64,000 nucleotides of DNA from a bacterium 1xD42-67 (GTDB taxonomy: Bacteria; Bacillota; Clostridia; Oscillospirales; Oscillospiraceae): assembly GCA_003612335.1 (NCBI GenBank), contig RAYO01000002.1, forward strand, positions 1-64,000. Reading direction: 5' to 3'. Position numbers and translations under genes: made by a program. This document shows positions 16,901 to 23,237 of the stretch, piece by piece. Within the stretch, counting starts at the first letter, position 1. Each line of letters starts with the position of its first letter. The notes below the pieces were generated by a model. That model made no database searches, had not been told where the DNA came from, and saw nothing but the letters and a program-made list of their open reading frames with translations.

Positions 16901-17279
16901 GCTGACGGCGGAGGATGTGACCGCACTGGAGCGCATCCTCTGGAGCGAGGTGGGCAGCCGGGAGGACTATGAGGCGGAGATGGGGGCCAAGCCCCTGGGG
17001 GAGTTCGTCCGGGAGATCGTCGGCCTTGATATGCGGGCGGCCAAGGAGGCTTTTTCCGAATACCTCACCAGCACAGATCTGGACAGCCGTCAGATCTATT
17101 TCGTGGACCAGATCGTGGAGTATATCGTGCGCAACGGGATGATGAAGGACCTGTCCGTCCTCCAGGGGCCGCCCTTCACCGACCGGGGCAGTGTGGTGGA
17201 GGTGTTCACCGACCTCTCCCTCTGGCTGGGGATCAAAGCGGCGATCGACCGGGTCAACGCCAATGCGGCGGTATCATAA
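13959..17279 (+). CDS. hsdR: Type I restriction-modification, restriction/translocase subunit (EcoEI-like)
   Basis: 1106 residues from ATG 13959. Domains in order: a DUF4145-like N-terminus (1-125); a coiled linker; the HsdR_N endonuclease domain (~185-330; YADYVLYGSDGRPLAVVEAK with D ... E-x-K); DEAD-like helicase with Walker A MATGSGKT (~368) and VICDEAH (~467); the helicase C domain with MIGRGTRLCPG; and a C-terminal assembly domain. It translocates DNA with ATP and cuts unmethylated targets. It looks intact. Residues ~145-162 (FGSPSGGAVGRSETERA) are encoded by a dispersed repeat. Confidence 0.93.
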   Translation: MTNFDRFLSDPQFTSFAEAAVAAEKILQIDVAACILNCRRAMEHGVKWMYSVDSALVKPWQDNLKGLMDAEEFRDIVGGDVWKRMDHIRRMGNAAAHGGRALVRAQAELCLENLYIFLDLVAYCYGEDYQEGEFDRALLQEEQASFGSPSGGAVGRSETERADVDLDALIAENQALRAELTARREEQEKSYVPKPLDLTEYETRRLYIDAMLLDAGWTRGQDWLDEVELHGMPNKSGTGYADYVLYGSDGRPLAVVEAKRTCDDPARGRQQAKLYAGILEEQYGRRPVVFLTNGFDTRIDDGVCPERKVAAIFSRRDLEKWANLRSMRTSLAHVTVDKGIAGRWYQESAVKAVCGALERGRRKALLVMATGSGKTRTTIALCDVLQRHGWVKNILFLADRNSLVTQAKRSFADLLPSLSLTDLCEEKNDTSARCVFSTYQTMMNCIDSVRDEEGKLFTCGHFDLVICDEAHRSIYNKYRDIFSYFDAPLVGLTATPKDEIDKNTYEVFELADGEPTFGYELAQAVTDGFLVDFMSVETKLRFLEEGISYDQLSDEDKAAFEDTFRGGDGELPERIGPSALNEWVFNEDTIREALDILMTYGLKIDHGEKLGKTIIFAKNHIHAEKILEIFGREHPHLPGYAMVIDNYLTYAQSAIDDFSDPDKLPQIAISVDMLDTGIDVPEVLNLVFFKKVMSRSKFWQMIGRGTRLCPGLLDGADKEKFYIFDLCGNFEFFRMDGKGGAAVSRLPVRGAVFQLKAQIAYQLQEPAHQTEELTAFRQRLAEDMAAKVRGLDRGDFAVRQHLRYVEKFSSAEGWAVLSYQDTLDIREELAPLIAPDGDDPKALRFDALMYGIELAWLIGEKHAQARKDLLKKVRGIGGMTSIPDIQAQSELIGKILRTDYLDGAGIGELEHIREGLRDLMRYIPTEIARYTTNFDDEILSIDWKEAQLENDDLKNYKAKAEHYVRQHQDEAVIAKLKGNIPLTAEDVTALERILWSEVGSREDYEAEMGAKPLGEFVREIVGLDMRAAKEAFSEYLTSTDLDSRQIYFVDQIVEYIVRNGMMKDLSVLQGPPFTDRGSVVEVFTDLSLWLGIKAAIDRVNANAAVS
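14393..14443 (+). repeat. Dispersed repeat inserted in frame within hsdR
   Basis: GGCTCCCCCTCTGGGGGAGC, a variable hairpin segment and GACTGAGAGGGC match the repeat at 13494-13545. The reading frame is kept and no stop is introduced. It falls in the linker between the DUF4145-like and nuclease domains. Confidence 0.8.
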
Positions 17280-17317
17280 GATGTCTGCTTTCGGGTGAAA
17301 GGGATGCAGGCAGCCTA

Positions 17318-17346
17318 TTGCTTTCTGTCCCGGGCTGTGCTATACT
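17318..17346 (+). promoter_or_regulatory. Promoter of the zinc-ribbon membrane protein gene
   Basis: TTGCTT (17318-17323), 17-bp spacer, TATACT (17341-17346) with TGC extension. Confidence 0.7.
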
Positions 17347-17422
17347 TAGAACGGTCGTACTGTTTTTCGACAGGACCAGCCATGCAGAGGATAAAAAGTA
17401 AAGGAAGAGGAGAGATCGAAAC

Positions 17423-18058
17423 ATGTTTTGTCGTAATTGTGGGACACAGAACCAAGACGGAGCGGGCTTCTGCTGCTCCTGCGGCGCCCCTCTGAGCAGT
17501 GGGGGCCCGGCTGGCGGAGGCGCTGCGGCCAAGGCCAAGAACATCAATGTGAAGCTGATCGGGATCGTGGCCGCGGTGGTCGTGGTGCTCTTCGTGGCGT
17601 TCAAGCTCCTGTTCGGCGGCGGAGGCGGCCCGGAGAAGAGCGCGACCAAGTTCGTAAATTCTATCTTCAAGGGGGACGGCAAGGCGATCGTGAACATGCT
17701 CCCGGACAAGGTGATCGAGGAGATCATGGACGAGGAGGATATGACCAAGAAAGAGATGATCGAGGAGCTGAACGATTATCTGGAGGACAAGAAGGACGAC
17801 ATGGACGACAGATATGACAAGTGGAGCGTCAAGTGCAAGGTCCTGGATACGGAAGACTTTTCCAAGCGGGAGCTGCGGGATCTGGCCGATCGGTATGAGG
17901 ACTCCTACGACATCGACGTGAAAGCCGCCAAGACAGTGAGCGTGAAGGCCACGCTGAAAGCCGACGGAGAGACGGGCAGCAATACCATGGACATCGTCAT
18001 GGTCAAGATCGGGAGCAAGTGGTATGTGGATTACAACTCTGTGAGGTATTTCCTCTAA
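17423..18058 (+). CDS. Zinc-ribbon, single-pass membrane protein with DUF4878-like domain
   Basis: 211 residues. The N-terminal zinc ribbon is CRNCGTQNQDGAGFCCSCG. A Gly/Ala linker is followed by one transmembrane segment (~residues 49-68, IGIVAAVVVVLFVAFKLLF), then a charged extracytoplasmic domain with two Lys/Asp-rich helices, ending in VMVKIGSKWYVDYNSVRYFL. That end resembles the lumazine-binding-like/DUF4878 fold. Topology would put the ribbon inside and the domain outside. Its own promoter and a double terminator make it a single-gene unit. Function unknown. Confidence 0.75.
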   Translation: MFCRNCGTQNQDGAGFCCSCGAPLSSGGPAGGGAAAKAKNINVKLIGIVAAVVVVLFVAFKLLFGGGGGPEKSATKFVNSIFKGDGKAIVNMLPDKVIEEIMDEEDMTKKEMIEELNDYLEDKKDDMDDRYDKWSVKCKVLDTEDFSKRELRDLADRYEDSYDIDVKAAKTVSVKATLKADGETGSNTMDIVMVKIGSKWYVDYNSVRYFL

Positions 18059-18071
18059 AAAAGAACGATGG

Positions 18072-18142
18072 GAGGCGCGGCCCCGATGGGGCCGCGCCTC
18101 TGTCAGACCGAGAGGCCCCGCCGGATCCGGCGGGGCCTTTTC
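18072..18142. terminator. Double hairpin between convergent genes
   Basis: GAGGCGCGGCCCC/GGGGCCGCGCCTC (18072-18100), then AGGCCCCGCCGG/CCGGCGGGGCCT with TTTT (18113-18142). It probably works for both the gene before and yigZ. Confidence 0.85.
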
Positions 18143-18781
18143 TCATCTGGCCTCCCGCCAGGGGACATCCTTGAACTGCTCCCCGGCCTCCAGCACCTGG
18201 ATGATCCCGGCAGAGAGATCCAGCAGGCGGGCGGAGAAGAGGGCGGCCTGCTCCTCTGGGATCAGCACCGACAGCAGCACGTCAGCGCCGTAGTCCGCCT
18301 GCTCCTCCACGCCGCCAAAGCGGGACACCTCCCGGCGGACCTCCTCGAACCGGGCGTAGGTACAGGGGACCTCCATGGCCACCCAGCGGCGGACCACCGA
18401 GATCCCCGCCCCGTCCAGGGCGTCTTTGGCGGACTGGGCATAGGCCCGGACCAGCCCCCCGGCCCCCAGGAGGATCCCCCCGAAATAGCGGGTGACCACA
18501 CAGACCACGTCGGTGACCTCCTCCCGCTGGAACACGTTGAGCATGGGCTGGCCGGCGGTGCCTTGGGGCTCGCCGTCGTCGGAATACCGCTCCGCGCCCC
18601 CCTCCCGGAGGCGGTAGCACCAGCAGTTGTGCCGGGCGTCATAGTGCTTCTTTTTCGTCTCCTCGATCCGGGCCCGGGCCTCCTCCTCGGTGGCGGCCCG
18701 CCACACCTGACCGATGAATCGGGACCGCTTCTCGATCAGCTCCGTCTCGCTGTGCCCGGTGGGGATGTAGTATCCTGTCAT
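18143..18781 (-). CDS. yigZ: YigZ/IMPACT family protein
   Basis: 212 residues from ATG 18781 (GTG 18790 is less likely because GAGAGG lies 7 bp before 18781). Family signatures are KKSRFIGQVW-like near the start, YSDDGEPQGTAGQPML, and VVTRYFGGILLGAGGLVRAY; the C-terminal domain resembles EF-G domain V. YigZ proteins are linked to translation or stress control; the biochemical role is unsettled. It begins 5 bp after the XRE gene, whose 3' end carries its ribosome binding site. Confidence 0.93.
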   Translation of the reverse strand: MTGYYIPTGHSETELIEKRSRFIGQVWRAATEEEARARIEETKKKHYDARHNCWCYRLREGGAERYSDDGEPQGTAGQPMLNVFQREEVTDVVCVVTRYFGGILLGAGGLVRAYAQSAKDALDGAGISVVRRWVAMEVPCTYARFEEVRREVSRFGGVEEQADYGADVLLSVLIPEEQAALFSARLLDLSAGIIQVLEAGEQFKDVPWREAR

Positions 18782-18786
18782 GGCAG

Positions 18787-18981
18787 TCACCTCTCGTTGG
18801 GGAATATTTCGATCTCCAGCGCCTCGCAGATGCGGAAAAAGACATCTATCGAGGGGCTTTTTTTCCCGCTCTCTATCTCATTCATGAAGGATTGTGTGAT
18901 TCCGACCACTTGTGCCAGCTTATATTGGCTCCAACCGATCTTTTCTCGTTTGCTGCGAATCACTGCCCGATAATTTTCCAT
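18787..18981 (-). CDS. XRE-family helix-turn-helix repressor
   Basis: 64 residues from the ATG at 18981, with AGGGTG 6 bp before it; a GTG at 18990 would add MID. It is almost entirely a HTH_3 domain: VIRSKREKIGWSQYKLAQVVGITQSFMNEIESGKKSPS, followed by helices 4-5. With no separate dimerisation domain, it resembles phage and toxin-antitoxin repressors. It is co-transcribed with yigZ and divergent from the gene at 19109. Two identical-pattern operators in the intergenic region are its likely targets. Confidence 0.9.
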   Translation of the reverse strand: MENYRAVIRSKREKIGWSQYKLAQVVGITQSFMNEIESGKKSPSIDVFFRICEALEIEIFPNER

Positions 18982-18998
18982 ATCTATCACCCTAAGCT

Positions 18999-19027
18999 AT
19001 TATAGGCCAGACCAGTGTTTTTGAAAA
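18999..19027 (-). promoter_or_regulatory. Promoter of the XRE-yigZ operon
   Basis: Minus strand: TTTTCA (19022-19027), 17-bp spacer, TATAAT (18999-19004). The first operator lies just upstream of its -35. Confidence 0.6.
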
Positions 19028-19030
19028 TAT

Positions 19031-19086
19031 ATCGCTTTAGGCGATTGACATTGCAGAGCGATCACATTATAATCGCTATAAGCGAT
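19031..19086 (+). promoter_or_regulatory. Consensus promoter flanked by two XRE operators
   Basis: TTGACA (19045-19050), exactly 17 bp, TATAAT (19068-19073). The 15-bp palindromes ATCGCTTTAGGCGAT (19031-19045) and ATCGCTATAAGCGAT (19072-19086) lie at the edge of the -35 and over the -10/start. Binding at both would block the promoter completely. Confidence 0.8.
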
Positions 19087-19108
19087 ATATAGAGGAGGAA
19101 GATCATAG

Positions 19109-19345
19109 ATGGAGATCAAAAAGACCACTTGGCTGGAGGACTTCGACGAGACCCGCCGGGACATCCTGGAGGACGCCCTCCTCCTGGACGCCCTGTCCGC
19201 ATATCTGACCAGCGGCGGTGAGTTCACCCAGGGCGAGCGGGGGGAGTATCTCCCCCAGGTGTTCCGCCGCCTGTGCGGCTATCTGTCCCAGCACGCCCTG
19301 GAGCTGCACCGGCTGGAGGAGCGGCTGGGGTCGGAGCTGCCATAG
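19109..19345 (+). CDS. Small acidic protein controlled by the XRE operators, unknown
   Basis: 78 residues from ATG 19109 with GAGGAGG upstream. The product is rich in Leu, Glu and Asp and is predicted helical (WLEDFDETRRDILEDALLLDAL ... LELHRLEERLGSELP), with no Cys motif and no membrane segment. It follows the strongest promoter in this stretch and faces the XRE repressor. It could be an antirepressor, an antitoxin-like partner or a metabolic regulator; nothing in the sequence decides. Confidence 0.65.
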   Translation: MEIKKTTWLEDFDETRRDILEDALLLDALSAYLTSGGEFTQGERGEYLPQVFRRLCGYLSQHALELHRLEERLGSELP

Positions 19346-19371
19346 CGGCAAAATTTTTCAGGGCTGTGCTA

Positions 19372-19400
19372 TTTACTTCTCCACTTTCCTATGTTACACT
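19372..19400 (+). promoter_or_regulatory. Promoter of yerC
   Basis: TTTACT (19372-19377), 17-bp spacer, TACACT (19395-19400). Confidence 0.6.
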
Positions 19401-19450
19401 TTACACAAGTAAATTTCTCTGAAGACGCGATCGGGAAAGGGAGGTGCGTC

Positions 19451-19762
19451 ATGGCGAGAGCGGACAAGCGGGCGCGCAGTATGGCGCTGTATGAGACGAT
19501 CTTGAAGCTGAAGGATCTGGACGAGTGCTGCCGGTTCTTCGACGACCTGTGTACCCCAACAGAGCTGCGCTCTCTGGAGCAGCGGTTCGACGTGGCGGTG
19601 TATCTCCAGCAGGGGCTGGTCTATCTGGACATCCTGGACCGGACCGGGGCCTCCAGCGCTACGATCAGCCGGGTCCGGCGGTCCATGCTGGACAACGGCG
19701 CAGGGGGGATCATGCGGGAGGTCATCGCCCGGGAGGGGCTGCACGAGAAGGAGGAGGCGTAG
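19451..19762 (+). CDS. YerC/YecD family TrpR-related regulator
   Basis: 103 residues from ATG 19451 behind GGGAGG. It has the TrpR-like fold of YerC: LYETILKLKDLDECCRFFDDLCTPTELRSLEQRF, then a helix-turn-helix TGASSATISRVRRSMLDNG. It is a DNA-binding protein; in other Firmicutes the family is of unclear ligand, despite the TrpR similarity. The next operon degrades aromatic 2-oxo acids, so a link to aromatic amino acid status is possible but unproven. Confidence 0.88.
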   Translation: MARADKRARSMALYETILKLKDLDECCRFFDDLCTPTELRSLEQRFDVAVYLQQGLVYLDILDRTGASSATISRVRRSMLDNGAGGIMREVIAREGLHEKEEA

Positions 19763-19802
19763 GGGCGGCCTGTGGCCGCCCGCAGAAGCGTTGACCCGGC
19801 GT

Positions 19803-19877
19803 GTAGGGCGGGACGACCCGGCCCGCCGAACTAGTCAGTGTTCCAATTACGCGGCGCGCCGAGGTCGTCGCGCCCTA
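19803..19877. repeat. Imperfect palindromic repeat before iorA
   Basis: Arms TAGGGCGGGACGACCCGG near 19804 and CCGAGGTCGTCGCGCCCTA ending at 19877 are imperfect inverted copies. This is the same general design (GTAGGG...CCCTA ends) as the repeats at 49973 and 62282. A shorter GGGGCGGCC hairpin lies at 19763-19783. Confidence 0.55.
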
Positions 19878-19909
19878 TAAAACCATATGGAGGAAAGCAG
19901 GAAAAGGAT

Positions 19910-21655
19910 ATGAAGCAACTGATGTTGGGCAACGCCGCCGTTGCCCGGGGACTGTATGAGGCGGGGTGCTGCGTGATCTCCAGCTATCCCGGCACCCCCA
20001 GCACCGAGATCACCGAGGAGGCCGTGAAGTACCCTGAAATATACTGCGAGTGGGCCCCCAACGAGAAGGTGGCTATGGAGACCGCCTTCGGGGCCTGCCT
20101 GGCGGGAAAGCGGGCCTTCTGCGCCATGAAGCACGTGGGGCTGAACGTGGCCGCAGATCCCCTGTTTACCATGAGCTACACCGGGGTCAACGCCGGCCTG
20201 GTCATCGGTGTGGCCGACGACCCGGGGATGCACTCCTCTCAGAACGAGCAGGACTCCCGCCACTACGCCCGGGCCGCCAAGGTGCCTATGCTGGAGCCCT
20301 CCGACTCCGCCGAGGCCCTGGAGTTCGCCAAGCTGGCCTATGAGCTCAGCGAGCAGTTCGACACCCCGGTGCTGCTGAAGATGTGTACCCGTGTGGCCCA
20401 CTCCCAGTCCATCGTGGAGACCGCTCCCCGGGTGGAGCCCGCTGTGAAGCCCTATGAGAAGAACATCGGCAAGTATGTGATGATGCCGGGCAACGCCATC
20501 CGCCGCCACCCCTTCGTGGAGGAGCGCACCCGGAAGCTCCAGGCCTGGGCCGAGACCGCCTCCATCGACCGGGTGGAGCCGGGCAGGGACCACAAGATCG
20601 GGATCGTCACCTCCTCCACCAGCTACCAGTATGTGAAGGAGGTCTGCGGCGATACATATCCCATTTTGAAGCTGGGCATGATCTGGCCTCTGCCGGACCA
20701 GAAGCTCATCGATTTTGCAAGATCGGTGGAAGAACTGGTGGTGGTGGAGGAGCTGGACCCCATCGTCTCGAATTACTGCAGCGCCCTAGGTCTGGCCCCC
20801 TCCGGGGAGTACGATCTCCCCCGGCTGGGCGAGCTGAGCCAGAACATCGTGGCCGACCGCCTGACTCACACCTTCCCCATGGGCCGGACCATTGATGACC
20901 CCATCCCACCCCGGCCCCCTGTCATGTGCGCCGGCTGTCCCCACCGGGGACTGTTCTACACCCTGAGCAAGAACAAGTGTACCGTCCTGGGGGACATCGG
21001 CTGCTACACCCTGGGGGCGGTGGCCCCCCTGTCCGCCATGGACATGACCCTGTGCATGGGGGCCTCCATCTCCGCCGTCCACGGCTTCAACAAGGCCCGG
21101 GGGGCGGAGGCGGAGAGCAGGACCGTGGCCGTCATCGGTGACTCCACCTTCATGCACTCAGGGCTCACCGGCCTGGCCAACATCGCCTATAACCAGTCCA
21201 ACTCCACCGTGATCATTCTGGACAACTCCATCACCGGCATGACCGGCCACCAGCAGAACCCCACCACCGGCCGCAACATCAAGGGGGATCCCGCCGGGAA
21301 GATCGACCTGGAAGCCCTGTGCAGAGCGATGGGCTTCGAGCGGGTGCGGGTGGTGGACCCCTACGACCTGAAGGCCACCGACGCGGCCATCAAGGAGGAG
21401 CTGGCCGCCGCCGCTCCCTCGGTCATCATCAGCCGCCGGCCCTGCGCCCTCCTCAAGTATGTCGAGCACAGCGCTCCCCTTGCCGTGGACCCCGTCAAGT
21501 GCGTGGGCTGCCGCAGCTGCATGAAGATCGGCTGTCCCGCCATCTCCATCAAGGGGGGCAAAGCCCAGGTGGACGCCACCCTCTGCGTGGGCTGCGGCGT
21601 GTGCGAGCAGCTGTGCGGCGTGAAGGCGTTCCGGAGCACCAAAAAGGAGGGCTGA
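19910..21655 (+). CDS. iorA: Indolepyruvate ferredoxin oxidoreductase, alpha subunit
   Basis: 581 residues from ATG 19910 (AGGAAAG upstream). With IorB it oxidatively decarboxylates arylpyruvates to arylacetyl-CoA, reducing ferredoxin; oxygen-sensitive and cytosolic. The order is: pyrimidine-binding domain I (SSYPGTPSTEITEEA); domain II; the thiamine-pyrophosphate domain (CAGCPHRG, then GDIGCYTLG and GDSTFMHSG with the Mg/TPP-binding GDS..N); and a C-terminal two-[4Fe-4S] ferredoxin domain with CVGCRSCMKIGCP and CVGCGVCEQLC. Length is typical. The gap to iorB is 3 bp. Confidence 0.95.
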   Translation: MKQLMLGNAAVARGLYEAGCCVISSYPGTPSTEITEEAVKYPEIYCEWAPNEKVAMETAFGACLAGKRAFCAMKHVGLNVAADPLFTMSYTGVNAGLVIGVADDPGMHSSQNEQDSRHYARAAKVPMLEPSDSAEALEFAKLAYELSEQFDTPVLLKMCTRVAHSQSIVETAPRVEPAVKPYEKNIGKYVMMPGNAIRRHPFVEERTRKLQAWAETASIDRVEPGRDHKIGIVTSSTSYQYVKEVCGDTYPILKLGMIWPLPDQKLIDFARSVEELVVVEELDPIVSNYCSALGLAPSGEYDLPRLGELSQNIVADRLTHTFPMGRTIDDPIPPRPPVMCAGCPHRGLFYTLSKNKCTVLGDIGCYTLGAVAPLSAMDMTLCMGASISAVHGFNKARGAEAESRTVAVIGDSTFMHSGLTGLANIAYNQSNSTVIILDNSITGMTGHQQNPTTGRNIKGDPAGKIDLEALCRAMGFERVRVVDPYDLKATDAAIKEELAAAAPSVIISRRPCALLKYVEHSAPLAVDPVKCVGCRSCMKIGCPAISIKGGKAQVDATLCVGCGVCEQLCGVKAFRSTKKEG

Positions 21656-21658
21656 GAG

Positions 21659-22231
21659 ATGGAGACTAAAAATATCATGATCGTTGGCGTGGGAGGCCAG
21701 GGCTCCCTGCTGGCCTCCAAGCTGCTGGGACACCTTCTCATGGAGCAGGGGTTTGATGTAAAAGTGTCCGAGGTCCACGGCATGTCCCAGCGGGGCGGGT
21801 CGGTGGTGACCTATGTGCGCTATGGCAGCAAGGTGAGCTCCCCCGTCATCGACAGGGGGGAGGCGGACTATATCGTCTCCTTCGAGCTGCTGGAGGCCGC
21901 CCGCTGGCTGAGCTACCTCAAGCCCGACGGCCAGATCGTCACCTCCACCCAGCAGATCGACCCCATGCCCGTCATCACCGGCGCGGCCTCCTACCCGGAG
22001 GACCTGGTGGAGAAGATGCGCGCCGCCGGGGCCAAGGTGGACGCCCTGGACTGTCTGGCCCTGGCCGAGGAGGCCGGGTCGGCCAAGGCGGTGAACATCG
22101 TCCTCATGGGCCGGCTGTCCCACTACTTCGACCTGCCCGACGAAGCCTGGCAGAAGTCCCTGGAGGCCATAGTGCCCCCCAAGTTCCTGGAGCTGAATAA
22201 GAGGGCCTTTGAGCTGGGGAAGAAGGCGTAA
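21659..22231 (+). CDS. iorB: Indolepyruvate ferredoxin oxidoreductase, beta subunit
   Basis: 190 residues, the gamma-type domain of the 2-oxoacid:ferredoxin oxidoreductases: GVGGQGSLLASKLLG near the N-terminus (nucleotide/CoA contact), then EVHGMSQRGGSVVTYVRYG. It pairs with IorA, whose stop lies 3 bp before, and completes the active enzyme. Confidence 0.95.
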   Translation: METKNIMIVGVGGQGSLLASKLLGHLLMEQGFDVKVSEVHGMSQRGGSVVTYVRYGSKVSSPVIDRGEADYIVSFELLEAARWLSYLKPDGQIVTSTQQIDPMPVITGAASYPEDLVEKMRAAGAKVDALDCLALAEEAGSAKAVNIVLMGRLSHYFDLPDEAWQKSLEAIVPPKFLELNKRAFELGKKA

Positions 22232-22233
22232 CG

Positions 22234-22596
22234 GTGTTCGCCTGCAAAGTGATGATAAAAGGGGCTCTTGAATCGGTAAAAGCCCGTTTTGAGGGATACG
22301 AGGACATGGAGTTTTCCCCGAAGGGGGACTGGGTGCTGGCGGAGGACTCCTCCGGCACACAGTTGTTCGGCTGGGAGGTGTCCGCGTGGCTGGAGCTGGC
22401 CGGAGAGGACGAGCTGATCTACGCCTACTACGACGAGGACATGAACGCGGAATTTATCTTTGTCCAGAATGGCCTGTGTATGCGGGCCTATCAGGAGTAT
22501 GACGGCGAGGTGGACACTGATGAGGGGGAGGATTCAGATATCTCCATCGCCGGATGGACTGACATAGCCGACTACATGGATGAGCATATGGTGTAG
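22234..22596 (+). CDS. Acidic protein of unknown function
   Basis: 120 residues from a GTG directly after iorB. The product is strongly acidic (AYYDEDMNAEF, DGEVDTDEGEDSD) with aromatic residues at regular spacing, no signal peptide and no known motif. The start has only a poor AAGAAGG site, so expression may depend on coupling to iorB. A terminator-like hairpin follows. Family not recognised. Confidence 0.5.
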   Translation: MFACKVMIKGALESVKARFEGYEDMEFSPKGDWVLAEDSSGTQLFGWEVSAWLELAGEDELIYAYYDEDMNAEFIFVQNGLCMRAYQEYDGEVDTDEGEDSDISIAGWTDIADYMDEHMV

Positions 22597-22628
22597 GATC
22601 AAGCTCTTGTCCCGCCCGCAGGCGGCAA

Positions 22629-22652
22629 GGCTCCTTTGTAAAGGAGGCTTTT
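22629..22652 (+). terminator. Terminator-like hairpin
   Basis: GGCTCCTTT / AAAGGAG followed by GCTTTT, 2-base loop. Confidence 0.6.
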
Positions 22653-22700
22653 GGGAGCAACCCTTTAAATTTAATTGAATTCAGAAAGGAAGCATAAACG

Positions 22701-23084
22701 ATGGGACTTTTTTCCAACCTCTTTAACCTCTTTGGTGGCGGCGCCAAGAAAGTGGAGGAGGTCAACGACGCCAACGCTCAGGCTCTGAAGCAGTTTTTTA
22801 AGGAAAACCTGCCCAGCGAGTTTGTGAACTCCGCAAAATACGCTATCTCCATTACCCAGGGGGACAAGGGCTACGAGGCCCGGATCAACATGGACATGGG
22901 GGCGGACGGCTCCACCTACGACGGTTTTGCCAAGGAGAACTTCGCGGAGCTGGCAGACTGGGAATCCGAGCGGGTGTTTGACCTGCTGCCCGAGCCGCCG
23001 GTCACCGTGACCGTCATCTTCGACATGGACTTCGGCGGCAAGAACAAGATCACGGTGGATAAGGGCCGGGCCCTGGCAAAATAA
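22701..23084 (+). CDS. Hypothetical protein
   Basis: 127 residues from ATG 22701; AGAAAGGAAG lies upstream. It starts with a short amphipathic helix (MGLFSNLFNLFGGG), then a helical stretch and a beta-rich C-terminal half ending VTVTVIFDMDFGGKNKITVD. No Cys pairs, no membrane span. It sits inside the iorAB-ligase cluster but nothing ties it to that pathway by sequence. Confidence 0.6.
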   Translation: MGLFSNLFNLFGGGAKKVEEVNDANAQALKQFFKENLPSEFVNSAKYAISITQGDKGYEARINMDMGADGSTYDGFAKENFAELADWESERVFDLLPEPPVTVTVIFDMDFGGKNKITVDKGRALAK

Positions 23085-23110
23085 GAAGAAAAACGAAGTT
23101 TTTCGCTGAG

Positions 23111-23204
23111 TTTTCTTTTGGTCCTTTTCCACTCCGTGGACCTGAAACTCTAAAGCTCATGCTCCGCATTCGCTAAGAGTTTCACGTCTTTTCCAAAAGA
23201 AAAG
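23111..23204. repeat. Large nested inverted repeat
   Basis: Outer arms TTTTCTTTTGG (23111-23121) / CCAAAAGAAAA (23193-23203); inner arms TGAAACTCT (23143-23151) / AGAGTTTCA (23176-23184). AT-rich against its surroundings. A further small hairpin (GAAAAAC/GTTTTTC) lies at 23089-23105. It precedes the CoA ligase gene. Confidence 0.7.
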
Positions 23205-23237
23205 AACATACACATACATTCGAGAGGAATGATCCCA

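Noticed and set aside
17423-18058. Anti-sigma factor reading of the zinc-ribbon membrane protein
   Set aside because: No sigma-factor gene adjacent, and the Cys pattern is a zinc ribbon rather than the H-x3-C-x2-C of anti-sigma proteins.
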